The position numbers and the translations under genes are program-made. Shown here in pieces: positions 35,246-44,569 of a DNA stretch of 64,000 nucleotides. The notes beneath the pieces were generated by a model, which saw only the letters and a program-made list of their open reading frames with translations, did no database searches and had not been told where the DNA came from. Every line of letters starts with the position of its first letter. The stretch's first letter is position 1. The stretch comes from Planctomycetaceae bacterium (lineage in GTDB: Bacteria > Planctomycetota > Planctomycetia > Pirellulales > Pirellulaceae): positions 39,261 to 103,260 of the forward strand of contig JAAYDI010000061.1 of NCBI GenBank assembly GCA_012729315.1, written 5' to 3'.

Positions 35246-38200
35246 GTGACCCTCCTGCGGCTGGCATTCCGAGCTTTGGTCTACCACTGGCGCGCCAGCG
35301 CGGCGGTGGGATCGGGGGTGGCGGCGGCAACCGCCGTGCTCACCGGTGCCCTGCTGGTCGGGGACAGTGTGCGTGGGAGCCTGCGGCACCTGACGCTCGA
35401 CCGCCTGGGTCGGATCGACGCGCTTCTGCTGGTCGACCGGTTCTTCCGCGAGCAGTTGGTGACGGACCTGGCAAGTGCTCCCGCGTTTTCGCAGCACTGC
35501 GAACGTGCGGTGGGCGTGATGCTGTTCCCGCAGGCGACGATCGAACAACCGGGCGCCAACGGCGTGACGCGCGCCGCCAACGTGCTGGTGGTCGCCAGTC
35601 CCAGCAGCCAGGAGGTGGCGGGAGAGGGATCGTTCTGGAGTTTCGAGGAGGATGCCGCGCTGCGTCCGAGCAGGTGTCCGGACCGCGACGAGATCATTCT
35701 GAATCAGACGCTGGCCGATGAGTTGCAGGCGGATGTGGGCGACCGCGTGACGTTGCGGCTGCCCAAGGCAGCCGACATACCGGCCGACAGTCCACTGGGT
35801 GAGAAGGCCGATCGCATTCGCAGTTTCCCGCGGTTGAGAGTGATCGAGATCGTGCCGGCCGCCGGGCTGGGGCAGTTCAGTCTCACCCCGACCCAGACCT
35901 TGCCGGCCAACGCCTATGTGTCGCTCGAACAACTGCAGTCCGGCCTGGACCAGCCTGGCCGCGTCAACAGTATCCTGGTCGCCGCCAGGGCAGCGCCCGG
36001 CGCCGCCGCGGCCACGCCCGATCTGGCATCTGCCCTGCGTCCCACACTCGACGATCTCGGGCTGACCCTCTCGCACGTACGGCTGTATCACCCGGACCTG
36101 CCGTCCGAACAGGCAGAGCGGATCTACGACTACTTCAGCCTCAGCAGCCAGAGCATGATACTGCCCCCTGCCGTGGAAGCGGCGGCGCATCGCGCGTTTG
36201 CCGGGTCGGGTGGCCAAAGCGTCTTCACCTATCTGGCAAATCGACTCGAATCGGTCAGTCAGCCGGAGGCCGTGCCGCTGCCCTACTCCATGATCACCGC
36301 CCTCGACCCGTCGGACGATTTTCAGTTGCTGTCGGTGGACGGCCAGCACATCGCCCCTCCGGGCCCGGACGAGGTCGTGCTGACCGATTGGGCGGCCGAC
36401 GACCTGGGTGTGGCGCCCGGCGACCTGGTTCGCCTGACGTACTTCGAGCCGGAAACGACGCACGGTGCTGCGGTCGAAGCCCAACAGCTGCTGACGGTAC
36501 AGGCCATCGCGCCGTTGACCCGACCGGCCGAGCCGTATCTGCCGTCGCGGCGGCTGCAGTTCACCGAGTGCCCGACAATTGCCAACGATCCGGCCCTGAC
36601 ACCCGTGGTGAAAGGCTTCACGGATCAGCAGTCGATTGACGATTGGGAGGTCCCGTTCACGATCGACTACCGGCTGATTCGTTCGCAGGACGACGCGTAC
36701 TGGGAGAACTATGCCACAACTCCCAAAGCCTATGTGTCGCTGGCCACCGGGCGCCGGCTGTGGGGGAGCCGGTTCGGCGCGGCCACGTCGTACCGGCTGC
36801 CGGCTCGGGCGGGGCTCACCGCGGACGCGATCGAGCGGCAGCTGCTGTCCCAGCTGGCGCATGACGGCGTCACGCTGGGATTCGAGTTCCAGCCGATCAA
36901 GGCCCGCCAGCTGGCCGCCTCGTCCGGTAACACGCCCTTTGACATGCTGTTTCTGTCGTTGAGTTTCTTCATTATTGTGGCGGCGCTGTTGCTGGTCGCG
37001 CTGTTGTTCCGGCTTGGGTTTGACCAGCGGGCGGCACAGGTCGGCCTGCTGCTGGCACTTGGCTGGTCGGTGCGGCGGGTGCGCCGCGTGCTGGTGGCGG
37101 AGGGGCTGGCCGTGGCAGCCGCCGGCAGTGCGCTGGGTGTGCTGATCGGGTTGGGCTACGCCGGTTTAATACTGGCCGGGTTGCAGAGCAAGTCGTGGTG
37201 GTTGGGCGCGATCAGCGCGCCGTTCCTCACATTCCACTGGACCGCGCGCAGCCTGCTGATCGGCTACACGGCCGGTGTGCTGGCAACCGGCCTGACGATT
37301 TTCTGGAGCGTGTTACAGACGCGCCGAGTTCCGGCGCGACGTCTGCTCTCCGGCCAGGTCACGGTGGCCAGTCCGGGGACGGCGCGCCAGGGGCGTGCGC
37401 CGGTGTTCGCCGCCGCAGCGCTGGTGGTCGTCGCCGCCGTCCTGGCCGGCGCCGCGAGCTCTCTGGCCGGCCAGCAGCAGGCCGGCGCCTTTGTGGGAGC
37501 AGGAGCCGCCCTGCTCACGGCAATGCTGCTCGGCATCTGGCACGCGTTACGCTCGGGCAGCGGTCACCGGGCTGCGATCTCCGGCCGCTTCCCACTCCTC
37601 AAACTCGCCGCACGCAGCGCCGCACGTAATCCGGGCCGCAGCACGCTGACCATCGGCTTGATCGCCACGGCCAGCTTCCTGATTGTGGCGATGAGCGCGT
37701 TTCAACTGGAGCCGACCGAGACCGGGACGGGTGGGTTTGAACTGGTGGCCGAGTCATCGCAGCCGATCTTTGAGGACCTCAACGCCGAGGTGGACTGGCA
37801 GACCATGACTGGCCCGCCGACCGGCCAGTTGCCCGCCGTGCGCGTCTACTCGTTCCGGGTGCGCCCCGGCGACGACGCGAGCTGCGGCAATCTGTACCGA
37901 TCGAATCAGCCGCGGATCCTCGGCGTCCCCCAGGACTTCGTCTCCGCATTCGACTCCCCCCGGCGCGCGGCCAGGTTCCGCTTCTCGAAGTCCGCAGCAC
38001 ACACTGCGCGGGAGCAGGCCAACCCCTGGCACATACTGAGTGACCGCCCTACTCCACCCGGCGAACCCATCCCGGCAGTGATAGACCAGGAGACGGCGAT
38101 CTACAGCCTGAAGCTGTATCGCGGGATCGGAGAACGCTTCACGTTCACCTACGACGGTCGCCCGGTTGAGTTCCGCGTCGCGGGGCTGCTTTCGTTGAGC

Positions 38201-38788
38201 ATCCTGCACGGCAATCTGCTGATCTCCGACGCTGATTTCCGCCAGTTGTTTCCGGCAATCAGCGGCCACCGGTACTTCCTGATCGACACACAGACCCGGG
38301 CGCTGCGCGATACAGCGCAAGCGCTGGAGGATCGCTGGAGCGACGAGGGCTGCGACGCGACGGAGAGCCGCAGCATCCTGGCCAGCCTGATGACGCTGCA
38401 GAACACATACCTGCGCACGTTCCAGAGCCTCGGTGCGCTGGGCCTGCTGCTGGGCACCTTCGGTCTGGCGGCCGTGCAGTTGCGGAGCGTCCTGGAGCGC
38501 CGGGGTGAGATGGGGCTGCTGCGGGCCGCGGGCTTCCGCCGCCGGCGTCTCGCACAGCTGGTGCTGCTGGAGAACATCCTGCTGCTGCTGGCCGGACTGG
38601 CCGCCGGAGTCGCCGCCGCGCTGCTGGCGGTCATCCCGCACATGTTCGGCGGCGGCGCCGCAGTCCCCTTCCGAGGTCTGGGAGCCATGTTGCTAATTGT
38701 CCTGATTGTGGGCATCATTGCGGGTGCCTGGGCCGCACGCGCCACGCTGCGCGTCCCCTTGCTGGCCGCCCTGCGGGAGGAACGATGA
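35246..38788 (+). CDS. FtsX-like ABC transporter permease (duplicated, very large)
   Basis: The 1180-residue product starts at a GTG. An N-terminal membrane helix (SAAVGSGVAAATAVLTGALL) is followed by about 530 residues outside the cytoplasm. A block of helices starts near residue 568 (MLFLSLSFFIIVAALLLVAL) and ends near 750. A second anchor lies near 800 (TLTIGLIATASFLIVAMS), a second extracytoplasmic domain follows, and the last three helices run from about 1065 to 1175. This duplicated FtsX architecture is that of macrolide/lipoprotein exporter permeases (MacB/LolC class). With the ATPase at 34469 it forms a mechanotransmission-type ABC system, and the cargo is unknown. Confidence 0.88.
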   Translation: MTLLRLAFRALVYHWRASAAVGSGVAAATAVLTGALLVGDSVRGSLRHLTLDRLGRIDALLLVDRFFREQLVTDLASAPAFSQHCERAVGVMLFPQATIEQPGANGVTRAANVLVVASPSSQEVAGEGSFWSFEEDAALRPSRCPDRDEIILNQTLADELQADVGDRVTLRLPKAADIPADSPLGEKADRIRSFPRLRVIEIVPAAGLGQFSLTPTQTLPANAYVSLEQLQSGLDQPGRVNSILVAARAAPGAAAATPDLASALRPTLDDLGLTLSHVRLYHPDLPSEQAERIYDYFSLSSQSMILPPAVEAAAHRAFAGSGGQSVFTYLANRLESVSQPEAVPLPYSMITALDPSDDFQLLSVDGQHIAPPGPDEVVLTDWAADDLGVAPGDLVRLTYFEPETTHGAAVEAQQLLTVQAIAPLTRPAEPYLPSRRLQFTECPTIANDPALTPVVKGFTDQQSIDDWEVPFTIDYRLIRSQDDAYWENYATTPKAYVSLATGRRLWGSRFGAATSYRLPARAGLTADAIERQLLSQLAHDGVTLGFEFQPIKARQLAASSGNTPFDMLFLSLSFFIIVAALLLVALLFRLGFDQRAAQVGLLLALGWSVRRVRRVLVAEGLAVAAAGSALGVLIGLGYAGLILAGLQSKSWWLGAISAPFLTFHWTARSLLIGYTAGVLATGLTIFWSVLQTRRVPARRLLSGQVTVASPGTARQGRAPVFAAAALVVVAAVLAGAASSLAGQQQAGAFVGAGAALLTAMLLGIWHALRSGSGHRAAISGRFPLLKLAARSAARNPGRSTLTIGLIATASFLIVAMSAFQLEPTETGTGGFELVAESSQPIFEDLNAEVDWQTMTGPPTGQLPAVRVYSFRVRPGDDASCGNLYRSNQPRILGVPQDFVSAFDSPRRAARFRFSKSAAHTAREQANPWHILSDRPTPPGEPIPAVIDQETAIYSLKLYRGIGERFTFTYDGRPVEFRVAGLLSLSILHGNLLISDADFRQLFPAISGHRYFLIDTQTRALRDTAQALEDRWSDEGCDATESRSILASLMTLQNTYLRTFQSLGALGLLLGTFGLAAVQLRSVLERRGEMGLLRAAGFRRRRLAQLVLLENILLLLAGLAAGVAAALLAVIPHMFGGGAAVPFRGLGAMLLIVLIVGIIAGAWAARATLRVPLLAALREER

Positions 38789-38912
38789 TGCGCCAGTGCC
38801 CTGCGTCTCCCATCCGGGTACACGCGTCCTCCGCTCCAGCCACCGGTCGCCTGCCGCCCGGCACCTGTTACCTGAAACCAATTCCTGAAAACTGAACTTT
38901 GAGGCCATCGCA

Positions 38913-39686
38913 ATGACCAGAACAGCGTTTGCTATCGCGGCACATCCGGATGATATCGAGTTCATGATGTCGGGCACATTCATGTTGTTGGGTGCCGCGG
39001 GATATGAGCTGCACTACATGAACATAGCCAATGGGGGGCTGGGTACGACGCAGTACGACACGGAGACGATTGTCGCGATGCGGCGGAGCGAGGCGATGGA
39101 GGCGGCGGCCAGCATCGGCGCAGTGTATCACGAGAGCATCTGCGCCGACCTGGACATCTTCTACGATCGTACCTTGCTCGCACAGGTCACGTCGGTGATG
39201 CGGAAGGTGGCGCCGGACATCGTGCTGACGCACAGCCCGGTGGACTACATGGAAGACCATGTGAATGCCGGCCGGCTGGCGGTGACGGCCGCCTTTGCGC
39301 GCGGCATGCCGAACTATCCGGTGGTGCCGCCCCGCGCAGCGATCCAGAAGCCGGTCGCCGTGTATCATGCTCAGCCCTACTCGAACTGCGACCCGCTCCG
39401 GCGCCCGGTGCTGCCAGACTTCTACGTCGACATCACGGACCGGGAGGAGGACAAAGTCCGCATGCTGGCCCGGCACGTCAGTCAGAAACGCTGGCTGGAC
39501 GAGAGCCAGGGGATGGACTCGTACCTGCAGACGATGCGCGACCAGGATGCGGCCGTGGGGCGCCTGTCGCAGCGTTTTCAATATGCGGAAGGCTGGCGGC
39601 GTCATCTGCACGTGGGGTTCTGCGCCGAGCAGTACGATCCGCTGTGCGAGGCGCTTGCCGAACGCATTGTCGAGGCATCTGTGTGA
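38913..39686 (+). CDS. PIG-L family zinc-dependent deacetylase
   Basis: The 257-residue product has the family's zinc motif AHPDDIE near residue 10 and a third ligand in HVNAGRLA (about residue 112). MRRSEAMEAAASIGA is also typical. Relatives deacetylate N-acetylglucosaminyl conjugates (GlcNAc-PI, BshB, MshB). Start ATG with GAGG upstream. Its stop codon overlaps the GTG start of the AAA+ gene (GTGTGA), so the two are translationally coupled. The substrate cannot be read from sequence. Confidence 0.9.
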   Translation: MTRTAFAIAAHPDDIEFMMSGTFMLLGAAGYELHYMNIANGGLGTTQYDTETIVAMRRSEAMEAAASIGAVYHESICADLDIFYDRTLLAQVTSVMRKVAPDIVLTHSPVDYMEDHVNAGRLAVTAAFARGMPNYPVVPPRAAIQKPVAVYHAQPYSNCDPLRRPVLPDFYVDITDREEDKVRMLARHVSQKRWLDESQGMDSYLQTMRDQDAAVGRLSQRFQYAEGWRRHLHVGFCAEQYDPLCEALAERIVEASV

Positions 39687-41383
39687 ATGATCGATCGGTG
39701 GACGTGATTGACCAGTTCCGGGAGTCGCTGAGCGACTGCAAACGGCTGTACATCCACGCCGCCCGCGTGGCGCTGCAGGACCAGCCGGGGGCGGACGACA
39801 CGGCGCGGCGCGAACTGATTCGCCGCATGGTGGATCTGCACCAGGGGTTGCTGGTCAAGATCTACACCAGCGTCGCGCGGGCGGATCAGAAGTGGAGTGA
39901 CGTGGAGCAGCAGCTGGCCCGCGAACTGGTCGATCATCTCTGGCAACAGCGGCCGGCCGGGAAGGAACTGAACGACATCGCCCAACGCATGTTCCGCGAC
40001 GCCGGTCGCCTGGCATGGTACAGCCTGCTCCGCCCGTTCGACCGGATTGTGAAGATCCGCAACTTCGTGCCCGAGCTGGAGACGGTGGTGCTGCGAGTCG
40101 CGAACCTGGTCGCCAAGGCTGACGGCTGTGTTACGGCCCGGGAGACGGACGCGATCCGCGCGATCCAGCAGGAGATCCAGGTCCACCTGTGCCGCATCCA
40201 GCTGGAAGAAACGCCGCCGGGCGAGGCCCCGCAAGCGACGGAGACCCACGCTGAGATCATACACCACGAGTCCCCGCGGCTGGAGTCTCGGCACACGCCG
40301 CAACCGCAACAAAAGCAGTTGCGACTGCCCGACGACGCTGTCGAGAAGGACAGTGCCTCGCTGAGCGACTCGCTGCAACAGGCGCTGCAGGACCTGGAGC
40401 AGCTTGTTGGTCTGGCGGGCGTGAAGCACGAGATCACAACCCTCACGAACTATCTGAATCTGCAGCAGCGCCGCCGGGAAGCCGGCTTGCCGATGCACCA
40501 GCTGAGCCTGCACATGGTGTTTGGGGGAAATCCCGGCACCGGCAAGACCACCGTGGCGCGAATTGTGGGCCGGATCTTCAAGTCGCTCGGACTGCTGCGT
40601 CGCGGGCATCTGGTCGAGACCGACCGAGCGGGGATGGTGGCGGAATACGCGGGACAGACCGCCCCCAAAACCCAGCGCAAAATCGATGAAGCGCTGGATG
40701 GCATCCTGTTTATCGACGAGGCGTACAGTCTGATCGCAAGCGGACCGGAGGACGCGTACGGGCAGGAGGCGGTACAGGCGCTGGTCAAACGCATGGAGGA
40801 CGATCGCGAGCGGCTGGTCGTCATCATCGCCGGCTACCCGCAGCCTATCGGCCAGCTCCTGAGGAGTAACCCCGGCCTGAGCTCGCGGTTCAATACGCAA
40901 CTGCAGTTCGACGACTACCGGCCGGCGGAGCTGGCCCGGATCTTCCAGCTCATGTGCGAAGCCAACCACTACGTGCTGCCCTGCCAGGCGCGCGCGAAAC
41001 TGCTGCTGGGATTCCACTGGCTCTACGACGCGCGGGACGAGCATTTCGGTAATGGGCGTCTGGCCCGCAACACCTTCGAGAATTCGGTCCGCCGCCTGGC
41101 AAACCGCATCGCGGCTGTGACCCCCGTGACCCGCGACCTGCTCACCGTCCTCACCGCCGACGACATTGACCTCGCCGGCGTCCCCGCGGAGGTCTGGGAG
41201 CACCTGGCCGACCGCCGGCTGCGGTTCCGTGTACCGTGCCCGCAGTGCCAGCAGCAGGTGCATCTGCGCACCGATCAGCTGGGGCGCCACGTGGGCTGCC
41301 CACATTGCCAGGCACCGCTGCAGGCTGACTGGGGTGAATGGGTGCGGCGCGAGCAGGCGGAAGGCAGCCGCTCGCAGGGATGA
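39683..41383 (+). CDS. CbbX/SpoVK-like AAA+ ATPase with N-terminal TerB-like region and C-terminal zinc ribbon
   Basis: The 566-residue product starts at GTG 39683. Residues 35-170 form an acidic helical region resembling TerB (ADQKWSDVEQQLARELVDHL, then KADGCVTARETDAI). A linker leads to the AAA+ module: LVGLAGVKHEI, Walker A GGNPGTGKT (281-289), Walker B ILFIDEAYSL (about 341-350), and arginine-finger region SNPGLSSRFN. The C-terminus ends in a zinc ribbon with two CxxC pairs (CPQC and CPHC). CbbX-type ATPases pull on the tails of target proteins to remodel them. Coupled to the PIG-L deacetylase; the target is unknown. Confidence 0.87.
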   Translation: MNDRSVDVIDQFRESLSDCKRLYIHAARVALQDQPGADDTARRELIRRMVDLHQGLLVKIYTSVARADQKWSDVEQQLARELVDHLWQQRPAGKELNDIAQRMFRDAGRLAWYSLLRPFDRIVKIRNFVPELETVVLRVANLVAKADGCVTARETDAIRAIQQEIQVHLCRIQLEETPPGEAPQATETHAEIIHHESPRLESRHTPQPQQKQLRLPDDAVEKDSASLSDSLQQALQDLEQLVGLAGVKHEITTLTNYLNLQQRRREAGLPMHQLSLHMVFGGNPGTGKTTVARIVGRIFKSLGLLRRGHLVETDRAGMVAEYAGQTAPKTQRKIDEALDGILFIDEAYSLIASGPEDAYGQEAVQALVKRMEDDRERLVVIIAGYPQPIGQLLRSNPGLSSRFNTQLQFDDYRPAELARIFQLMCEANHYVLPCQARAKLLLGFHWLYDARDEHFGNGRLARNTFENSVRRLANRIAAVTPVTRDLLTVLTADDIDLAGVPAEVWEHLADRRLRFRVPCPQCQQQVHLRTDQLGRHVGCPHCQAPLQADWGEWVRREQAEGSRSQG

Positions 41384-41623
41384 GACACGCAGAGCTGAGA
41401 TGCAATGCGATCCAGTGCGATGCGATGAAATGAAAAAATCGCCGGCGCACAGTGGCCCGGCGGCCGGCCGTACTTCGCGCCCCGCCTCCCGCAACGCGGC
41501 TGATCTGCTACACTCGACGAAACAGCCACGTAGGGCAGCCACTGCCGCGGCAGGCCGGACGCCCTGCGGGGACCGGTCTGGCGGGGATGCTGGCCGGCCT
41601 TTCCGTCCAAGCGTCCGAGCGTC

Positions 41624-42310
41624 ATGCGAATTGCGGAAATCTACTGCTCGATCCAGGGTGAAGGGTTCCTGACCGGAACGGAGAGCGTGTTCGTGCGCAC
41701 GGCGGGGTGTAATCTGCGCTGCTGGTTCTGCGACACACACTACGCTTCGTGGCACCCGGAGGGTGAGGACCTGTCCGTGCACACCGTCCTGCGCCGGATC
41801 CTGGCCTACGACGCGGAGCATGTCGTCATCACCGGCGGCGAACCGATGCTGTACGCCGAGTTGATTCCGCTCTGCGCGGCACTCAATAAACGCGGCTACC
41901 ACATCACGGTAGAGACTGCCGGCACCCTGTACCTGCCACTCCACTGTGATCTGATGTCCATCAGCCCCAAGCTGTCCAATTCGGCGCCACGGGGCACCGC
42001 GCACGAGCGGTGGAAGCGGCGGCATGAGCGGGCGCGGCACGCGCCCGACGTCGTGCGCCGCTTGATCCGCGAACATGCCTACCAGGTCAAATTCGTCGTC
42101 GATGACCCGCACGATCTGGAGGAGATCGATCGGTACCTGGACGCAATGCCCGAAATCGAACGCGACTGGGTCATGCTCATGCCGCAAGGCACGGAGGTCG
42201 GGCGATTGAACCTGACGCGGAACTGGCTGGAACCCTACTGCCGGGAGCACGGCTTCCGGTTCTGTGCGCGCAAACACGTCGAGTGGTTCGGACTGGTGCG
42301 GGGTACCTGA
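41624..42310 (+). CDS. queE: 7-carboxy-7-deazaguanine synthase
   Basis: QueE converts carboxy-tetrahydropterin to CDG on the way to queuosine. The 228-residue radical SAM protein has the N-terminal IYCSIQGEGFLTGTESVFVR, cluster cysteines C29-x3-C33-x2-C36 (CNLRCWFC), and GGEPML. Its length matches the family. Paired with queF 18 bp downstream. queC and queD are not in this window. Confidence 0.95.
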   Translation: MRIAEIYCSIQGEGFLTGTESVFVRTAGCNLRCWFCDTHYASWHPEGEDLSVHTVLRRILAYDAEHVVITGGEPMLYAELIPLCAALNKRGYHITVETAGTLYLPLHCDLMSISPKLSNSAPRGTAHERWKRRHERARHAPDVVRRLIREHAYQVKFVVDDPHDLEEIDRYLDAMPEIERDWVMLMPQGTEVGRLNLTRNWLEPYCREHGFRFCARKHVEWFGLVRGT

Positions 42311-42328
42311 CACAGAGGAGATGCGGCG

Positions 42329-42688
42329 ATGAGTGCGGCCTTGCGGGACATGCTCGAGACGTTCGCCAACCAGTTCCCGCAGCGGGATTACACGATTGAG
42401 ATCGTCTGTCCCGAATTCACGTCGGTCTGCCCGAAGACCGGCCAGCCTGATTTCGGCAAGCTGACGATCACGTACGTTCCCGACCAGCGGTGCGTGGAGC
42501 TCAAGAGCCTGAAGCTGTACCTGCAGCAGTACCGCAACGAGGGGATCTTTTACGAGCATGTCACGAACCGGATCCTGGACGACCTGGCGGCGGTGTTGCA
42601 GCCACGGCAGCTCCGGCTAGCCGCGGCGTTCAGCCCCCGCGGCGGCATCACCACGACCGTCACGGCTCAGTACCAGCGCGCTCAGTAG
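42329..42688 (+). CDS. queF: NADPH-dependent 7-cyano-7-deazaguanine reductase (preQ0 reductase)
   Basis: The 119-residue unimodular QueF (B. subtilis type) carries the active-site Cys in [13 protein letters not shown], the signature [20 protein letters not shown] with the substrate-binding Glu, and a C-terminal FSPRGGI. A GAGGAG ribosome site precedes ATG 42329. It reduces preQ0 to preQ1 for queuosine and is in an operon with queE. Confidence 0.96.
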   Translation: MSAALRDMLETFANQFPQRDYTIEIVCPEFTSVCPKTGQPDFGKLTITYVPDQRCVELKSLKLYLQQYRNEGIFYEHVTNRILDDLAAVLQPRQLRLAAAFSPRGGITTTVTAQYQRAQ

Positions 42689-42742
42689 CTCGTGCGGGCG
42701 GGCCCCTCCACCATTCTGAAACCAGCGCGCGGCACTCCGGCG

Positions 42743-42898
42743 TCAACGCGCCGTCGACCAGCGCGACGGGACGGTGTCCCAGCCGGAGCAGTTTGGTCCC
42801 AGCCGGAGTAGTTCGCGGGCCGGCAGACGCAGTTCGTTGAACCCCCGGGCCGCACAGGCGTCCTCGATCGCCCGACGCATCAGCAACTCAGGGGCCAC
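42743..42898 (-). pseudogene. Small ORF disrupted by a 20-bp tandem duplication
   Basis: A GGGAGGAG ribosome site precedes GTG 42898, and the frame begins MAPELLMRRAIEDACAARGF. A tandem duplication of 20 bp (42776-42795 and 42796-42815, 18 of 20 identical) shifts the frame, giving an odd tail (NCSGWDTVPSRWSTAR) and a stop at 42743. Without one copy the frame would read on through LLRLGHRPVALVDGALTPEC to a stop at 42682, a protein of about 65 residues. It lies 24 bp after the aminotransferase stop. Family unknown; it may be a decayed or contingency gene. Confidence 0.4.
42776..42815. repeat. 20-bp direct tandem repeat
   Basis: Two adjacent copies (42776-42795, 42796-42815) differ at two positions. 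The unit length is not a multiple of three. Confidence 0.9.
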
Positions 42899-42922
42899 GC
42901 TTCGCTCGCTCCTCCCACCCGC

Positions 42923-44311
42923 TCAGCTCACCTGCTTGGCGACCGTCCCGAACACGTCGTACATCGCGTCCAGGTAGTCCCGCGCCTCGTCGACAGGCAT
43001 GACCAGCGGCGGACTGACGCGCAGCACTTTGCTGGCCAACGGTCCGAGCAGGTGTACGGCACGTCCCCGGTCGTCTCCCAGGTAGCAGGCCTTGACGCAC
43101 GCATTGGCCACATCGCGCCCCGTGAGCGCACCGATATCGCGGCACTCCACACCCCAGACGCACCCTTCGCCCCGGACATTGGCCACGATGCCGGTTTCCT
43201 TCAGCCGTTCCAGTCCATGTTCGAGCGTCGCAGACAGACGCTGACCCTGTGCCAGCACATCGGTCGTCTCGAATTCGTCCAGCGTGGCGAGCACGGCCGC
43301 AGAGCCCAGCGGATGGGCGCTCCACGTGTCCGATCCGTGCCCGTAGTCCAGCGATCCGAGCACATCGGCCCGGCCCACCGCCGCGCTCACCGGAACACCG
43401 TTGCCCAGCCCCTTGCCCAGGCACACGATGTCGGGCTCCACTCCGTAGTGCGTGTAGGCATACATCGGTCCCGTGCGTCCGAAATTCGACTGGATCTCGT
43501 CGAGGATGAAGATGATGTCGTGCTGGCGGCAGAACCGCTCCAGCAGCTGCAGGTACTCGGGCTGCGGGTGAAACGAGCCGCTGCCGCCCAGGTAGGGCTC
43601 GGTGATCAGGCAGCAGAAACGTCCCGCCAGCTCGTCCGCCAGACTCTGCAGTTCCCGTTCGTACGGGGCCAGATCGATCGGCTCGCGGCGCCGCTGTACG
43701 TCGCAGCACTCGTCGGTCGGAAACGAAATGAAGCGGACACGGGGATCGCGGTCCGGATCGGTCTCGGATCCGGTGACAGCGTTGGCCAGTCCCTTCTTGC
43801 CGTGGAACCCTCGGCGTGTGGCCAGGATCACGTCGCGCCCGGGCGTGAAACGCAGGGAGGCCCACAGCGACTTCTGAATCGCCTCACTGCCACTGGCCGC
43901 CCACAGCACCTGTTCCATCCGGCCGCCGCCCGGCTGAGCGCGCATGTTTGCCAGCAGGCGTTCGCAGCAGTCGACCTCCAGCTCCGAGGCGGCGTTGTAG
44001 GAAGTGAGCGGCATCGCGGAGACGAAGGCGTCGGAGACGGCATGCACGTCAGGAAGCTGCATGTAGCGCCAGACGCGTTGCCACCAGCGCACCGGATTGT
44101 GACCCAGATTCGACACCAGCACACCCGACGTGAAATCGGCCAGTTTGCGCTCCTCGGGTGTCCAGACGTAACACCCCTGGCTCCTGGCCACCATCGCCAG
44201 CGAAGGCGTGTAAGTTCGCAGCCCTTTGGGCTCCACACGGCTCAGACGACCGCGTAGTGCGTTCGATTGCGGCTCTCCGGCATGTTCGATCAAGGGCGGG
44301 TGAGCATCCAT
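42923..44311 (-). CDS. Class III PLP-dependent aminotransferase
   Basis: The 462-residue product belongs to the ornithine/acetylornithine/GABA aminotransferase group (fold type I). The PLP lysine is Lys300 (DIVCLGKGLGNGVPVSAAVG), and the cofactor aspartate is in FILDEIQSNFGRTG (about D271). The phosphate-binding region is AASGSEAIQKSLW. The amino donor is not determined. It is longer than ArgD, and no arginine genes are adjacent. Start ATG 44311. The small damaged ORF follows directly downstream. Divergent from the sugar isomerase gene at 44570. Confidence 0.9.
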   Translation of the reverse strand: MDAHPPLIEHAGEPQSNALRGRLSRVEPKGLRTYTPSLAMVARSQGCYVWTPEERKLADFTSGVLVSNLGHNPVRWWQRVWRYMQLPDVHAVSDAFVSAMPLTSYNAASELEVDCCERLLANMRAQPGGGRMEQVLWAASGSEAIQKSLWASLRFTPGRDVILATRRGFHGKKGLANAVTGSETDPDRDPRVRFISFPTDECCDVQRRREPIDLAPYERELQSLADELAGRFCCLITEPYLGGSGSFHPQPEYLQLLERFCRQHDIIFILDEIQSNFGRTGPMYAYTHYGVEPDIVCLGKGLGNGVPVSAAVGRADVLGSLDYGHGSDTWSAHPLGSAAVLATLDEFETTDVLAQGQRLSATLEHGLERLKETGIVANVRGEGCVWGVECRDIGALTGRDVANACVKACYLGDDRGRAVHLLGPLASKVLRVSPPLVMPVDEARDYLDAMYDVFGTVAKQVS

Positions 44312-44569
44312 TGTCCAGTCTCCTGAACCTTCAATTCGCGGGCGCTCGCGTCAGGGTGCGACCGCCCGCAGTGGAAAAGTCATACACGTGAAGATCGAAG
44401 ATACCGTATCCGTGCCACGCGTGCCAGCGTCGCGCAAGCCGGGTGGCCACAGCCCAGCGAAGTCCTGCCCCCTTGCAGCGGGCAACCGGCGCTTTGAGAA
44501 TACGGCTGCAGCCAAGGTCGTTTCCGCGGCCGGCACCCTTTCACCCCACTCAAATCCCGGGAGCTTCCC

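Noticed and set aside
34430..36862. 810-codon open frame on the minus strand
   Set aside because: Opposite strand of the ABC ATPase and permease; Arg/Gln/His-rich shadow with no recognisable family.
41384..41623. preQ1 riboswitch upstream of queE
   Set aside because: I looked for the compact preQ1 aptamer hairpin with an A-rich tail; the AATGAAAAAATCG stretch near 41430 lacks the required stem.
39602..42559. 985-codon open frame on the minus strand
   Set aside because: It lies opposite the AAA+, queE and queF genes, whose motifs are unambiguous.
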